A stretch of DNA of 64,000 nt from positions 314,825 to 378,824 of the forward strand of contig NZ_KZ119600.1 in the NCBI RefSeq assembly GCF_002153425.1. Reading direction: 5' to 3'. This stretch comes from Litchfieldia alkalitelluris. GTDB taxonomy: Bacteria; Bacillota; Bacilli; Bacillales; Salisediminibacteriaceae. This document shows, in pieces, positions 62,514 to 64,000 of this stretch (positions within the stretch are counted from its first letter, which is position 1; each line of letters begins with the position of its first letter). Both the position numbers and the translations under genes were made by a program. The notes under the pieces are model-generated. The model had not been told where the DNA came from and searched no databases. It saw nothing but the letters and a program-made list of their open reading frames with translations.

Positions 62514-62929
62514 CGACAGATTTGCAAATTTCCGAAGCGAAACTGTCGATAAAGGGGGTTGATACCGACAGATTTGAAGTTTTCAGAATCAAAACTGTCG
62601 ATAAAGGAGGTTGATACCGACAGTTTTGTAGTTTTCAGAAGTAAATCTGTCGATAAGGAGGGTTAATACCGGCAGATTTGAAGTTTTAGCATGCAAAACT
62701 GTCGATAAAGGAGGTTGATACCGACAGATTTACATTTTTCACAAACAAAACTGTCGATAAAGCGAGTTGATACCGACAGATTTGCAGTTTTCCGAATCAA
62801 AACTGTCGATAAGGAGGGTTGATACCGACAGATTTGCAAATTTCAGAATCAAAACTGTCGATAAAGCGAGGTAATACCGACAGATTTGAAGTTATCCGAA
62901 GCAAAACTGTCGATAAAGCGGGTATCAAG
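62514..62929. repeat. Tandem array A: 8 units of 52 bp with CGACAG/CTGTCG inverted repeats
   Basis: Units begin at 62514, 62566, 62618, 62670, 62722, 62774, 62826 and 62878, an exact 52-bp period. Each opens with CGACAG (CGGCAG at 62670) and has CTGTCG exactly 29 bases later, so each can form a hairpin: cgacag(a/t)tttg pairs with caaaactgtcg. A decayed unit precedes at about 62460. The 52-bp length is not a multiple of three, so it is not a coding repeat. Unlike a CRISPR array, the between-arm sequences are themselves repeats. Confidence 0.92.
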
Positions 62930-63344
62930 GACAGTTTTCTAGATTTAGATGTGAAAATTGTCCAAGGAATTGAGTATCAAGGACAGTTTACTAGAATTTG
63001 AGGTGAAAACAGTCCAAGGAAACGAGTATCAAGGACAGTTTACTAGAGTTTGAGGTGAGAACTGTCCAAGGAATCGAGAATCAGGGACAGTTTTCTAGAT
63101 TTAGATGTGAGAACTGTCCAAGAAATCGAGTATCAAGGACAGTTTACTAGAATTTGAGGTGAGAACAGTCCGAGGAATCGAGTATCAAGGACAGTTTACT
63201 AGAATTTGAGGTGAAAACAGTCCAAGGAAACGAGTATCAAGGACAGTTTACTAGAGTTTGAGGTGAGAACTGTCCAAGGAATCGAGTATCAAAGACAGTT
63301 TTCTAAATTTAGAGGTAAAACCTGTCCAAGCAAAGCAATAAGTC
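62929..63344. repeat. Tandem array B: 8 units of 52 bp with GGACAG/CTGTCC inverted repeats
   Basis: Units begin at 62929, 62981, 63033, 63085, 63137, 63189, 63241 and 63293 (AGACAG in the last), again 52 bp apart and almost in phase with array A (51 bp at the junction). The second arm lies exactly 29 bases after the first in all eight: CTGTCC in four, CAGTCC in three, TTGTCC in one. Compared with array A, the outer pair is swapped from C-G to G-C on both arms. Interior and spacer sequences differ from array A. Confidence 0.92.
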
Positions 63345-63372
63345 ATGCATAACAGGTACTCATTTGCAGCTG

Positions 63373-63510
63373 AAGAATAGAAACTGTCCGTGCTGCGCTA
63401 CCCAGAACATCATTCCCCAAAGAATAGAAAATGTCCGTGCCCCGCACCAAAAACATCATTCCCCCAAAAATGAAAAAGTCCACACCACCTCACCCCTAAC
63501 CGAAATCAAC
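63373..63510. repeat. Short repeat block C: about three decayed units of about 47 bp
   Basis: aagaatagaaactgtcc at 63373 recurs as aagaatagaaaatgtcc at 63420 and aaaaatgaaaaagtcc near 63466, with catcattcccc at the unit ends. The gtcc half-site recalls array B. Confidence 0.6.
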
Positions 63511-63722
63511 CATTCCACTTTGAAAAATCATTATAGTAATTTGGTAAAAAAAGTTGTTTTTTCAAAAAAAATACGGACAAATTAACTCATTTTTCTGCAT
63601 TGTTCATGTTATGATAGGCTTATGCAACTATCAGATAAATAGATTGATAGGATGCCGATATTATGTAGTAATAATATATAAGTTAACCTTATTGGTTTGT
63701 AAATACAAAGGAGGGCGTTGTC

Positions 63723-64000
63723 TTGAGGAGTCGTTCAGAACAATCTGTGGTGAGAGAGCCACAGGTAGCTAGCATGATAGAGAATGTAGAAAAAGTAGTA
63801 GTTGGGAAACGAAAAGAAATTGAATTAAGTGTCATTGCACTCTTAAGCGGTGGGCATGTTTTGTTAGAAGATGTCCCTGGAGTAGGAAAAACGATGCTGG
63901 TGAGGGCGATCGCAAAGTCATTAGGTGCGAACTTTAAACGAATTCAGTTTACACCAGATTTGCTACCATCTGACGTAACAGGTGTTTCTGTTTTTAACCA
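63723..64000 (+). CDS. MoxR-type AAA ATPase (partial, runs off the window)
   Basis: The first 92 codons only. Start TTG 63723, with AAAGGAGGGCG upstream. [39 protein letters not shown] holds the Walker A GVGKT, followed by the MoxR signature [17 protein letters not shown]. MoxR ATPases act as chaperones for von Willebrand factor A-domain proteins, commonly encoded next to a DUF58 protein. Confidence 0.92.
   Translation, partial: MRSRSEQSVVREPQVASMIENVEKVVVGKRKEIELSVIALLSGGHVLLEDVPGVGKTMLVRAIAKSLGANFKRIQFTPDLLPSDVTGVSVFN

Larger units (their letters stand above)
62389..63722. other. Gene-free region with tandem repeat arrays
   Basis: About 1.3 kb without a supported gene: a terminator, two 8-unit blocks of 52-bp repeats, a third short repeat block and the leader of the moxR-type gene. 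Open frames here (62819-63001, 63364-63585, 63554-63772) follow the repeats or overlap the true ATPase start and are not genes. Confidence 0.8.

Noticed and set aside
62819..63001. 60-codon frame inside the 52-bp repeats
   Set aside because: The period is not a multiple of three and the frame is only a chance run through repeats.
62514..63344. Possible CRISPR array
   Set aside because: Units are full-length repeats without unique spacers, with 29/23-bp arm spacing, and no cas genes are present.
63364..63585. 73-codon frame in repeat block C
   Set aside because: It follows decayed repeats, is His/Pro-rich by base composition and has no ribosome site.
63554..63772. 72-codon frame before the MoxR-type gene
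   Set aside because: It overlaps the true ATPase start in another frame and has no ribosome site of its own.

Overview
The window is AT-rich DNA of a spore-forming, Gram-positive Bacillaceae-type bacterium. Evidence: strong AGGAGG-type ribosome binding sites, many TTG and GTG starts, U-tailed hairpin terminators, a YheC/D-type spore-coat protein, a Firmicutes-type ESX (type VII) secretion operon, a PhoP-like regulator with matching Pho boxes, and a sigma-B-type promoter. Long Asp/Glu tracts in the exported or membrane parts of EsaA and EssB would suit an alkaliphile or halophile, but that is inference. No rRNA, tRNA or CRISPR array was seen.

Layout. 0.4-4.2 kb: a superfamily-1 helicase and an AbiH-type abortive-infection protein, a likely phage-defence pair lying between terminators. 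5-7 kb: a polysaccharide deacetylase and an alpha/beta hydrolase. 7.2-11.7 kb: an HrtBA-like ABC transporter, a short-loop histidine kinase with its response regulator, and two small membrane proteins. Two arrays of the same 11-bp-phased repeat (TTTAAT/GTTAAT type) precede the transporter and the small-protein operon and probably bind the regulator. 11.9-25.3 kb: a spore-coat-like ATP-grasp gene, then a nonulosonic (sialic/legionaminic-type) acid and surface-glycan cluster: two NeuB-like synthases, a NeuC-like epimerase, a 4,6-dehydratase, two aminotransferases, an N-acetyltransferase, a FemAB-like transferase, an SpsF-type cytidylyltransferase and two GT-B glycosyltransferases.

25.6-37.9 kb looks like a phosphate-starvation island. 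It has two complete phosphonate/phosphate-type ABC importers (phnDCE and phnDCEE), a PAP2 phosphatase, a GT4 glycosyltransferase, two HAD phosphatases, a PhoP-like regulator without an adjacent kinase, and a second regulator with a degenerate acidic pocket. Five arrays of 11-bp-phased TTTACA-like repeats (Pho boxes) precede genes of the island. 37.9-41.8 kb: an AraC regulator, a GH27 alpha-galactosidase, a small Cys4 protein, an RDD protein and a YiaA/B-like protein.

42.1-56.5 kb: the type VII secretion operon esxA-esaA-essA-esaB-essB-essC, then YwqH- and YwqI-like genes. The LXG toxin gene expected next is absent. In its place are three tandem paralogous membrane proteins, candidate orphan immunity proteins, with nearly identical 3' ends. 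56.9-62.4 kb: a HEPN/nucleotidyltransferase pair whose HEPN partner has an internal deletion, a frameshifted DUF3169-type gene with its XRE regulator, a large Rieske protein, a lone holin, and a sigma-B-type stress gene. 62.5-63.5 kb: a 16-unit tandem array with an exact 52-bp period. Every unit carries an inverted repeat with arms exactly 29 bp apart, and the array switches half way from CGACAG/CTGTCG to GGACAG/CTGTCC. The window ends inside a MoxR-type ATPase gene.
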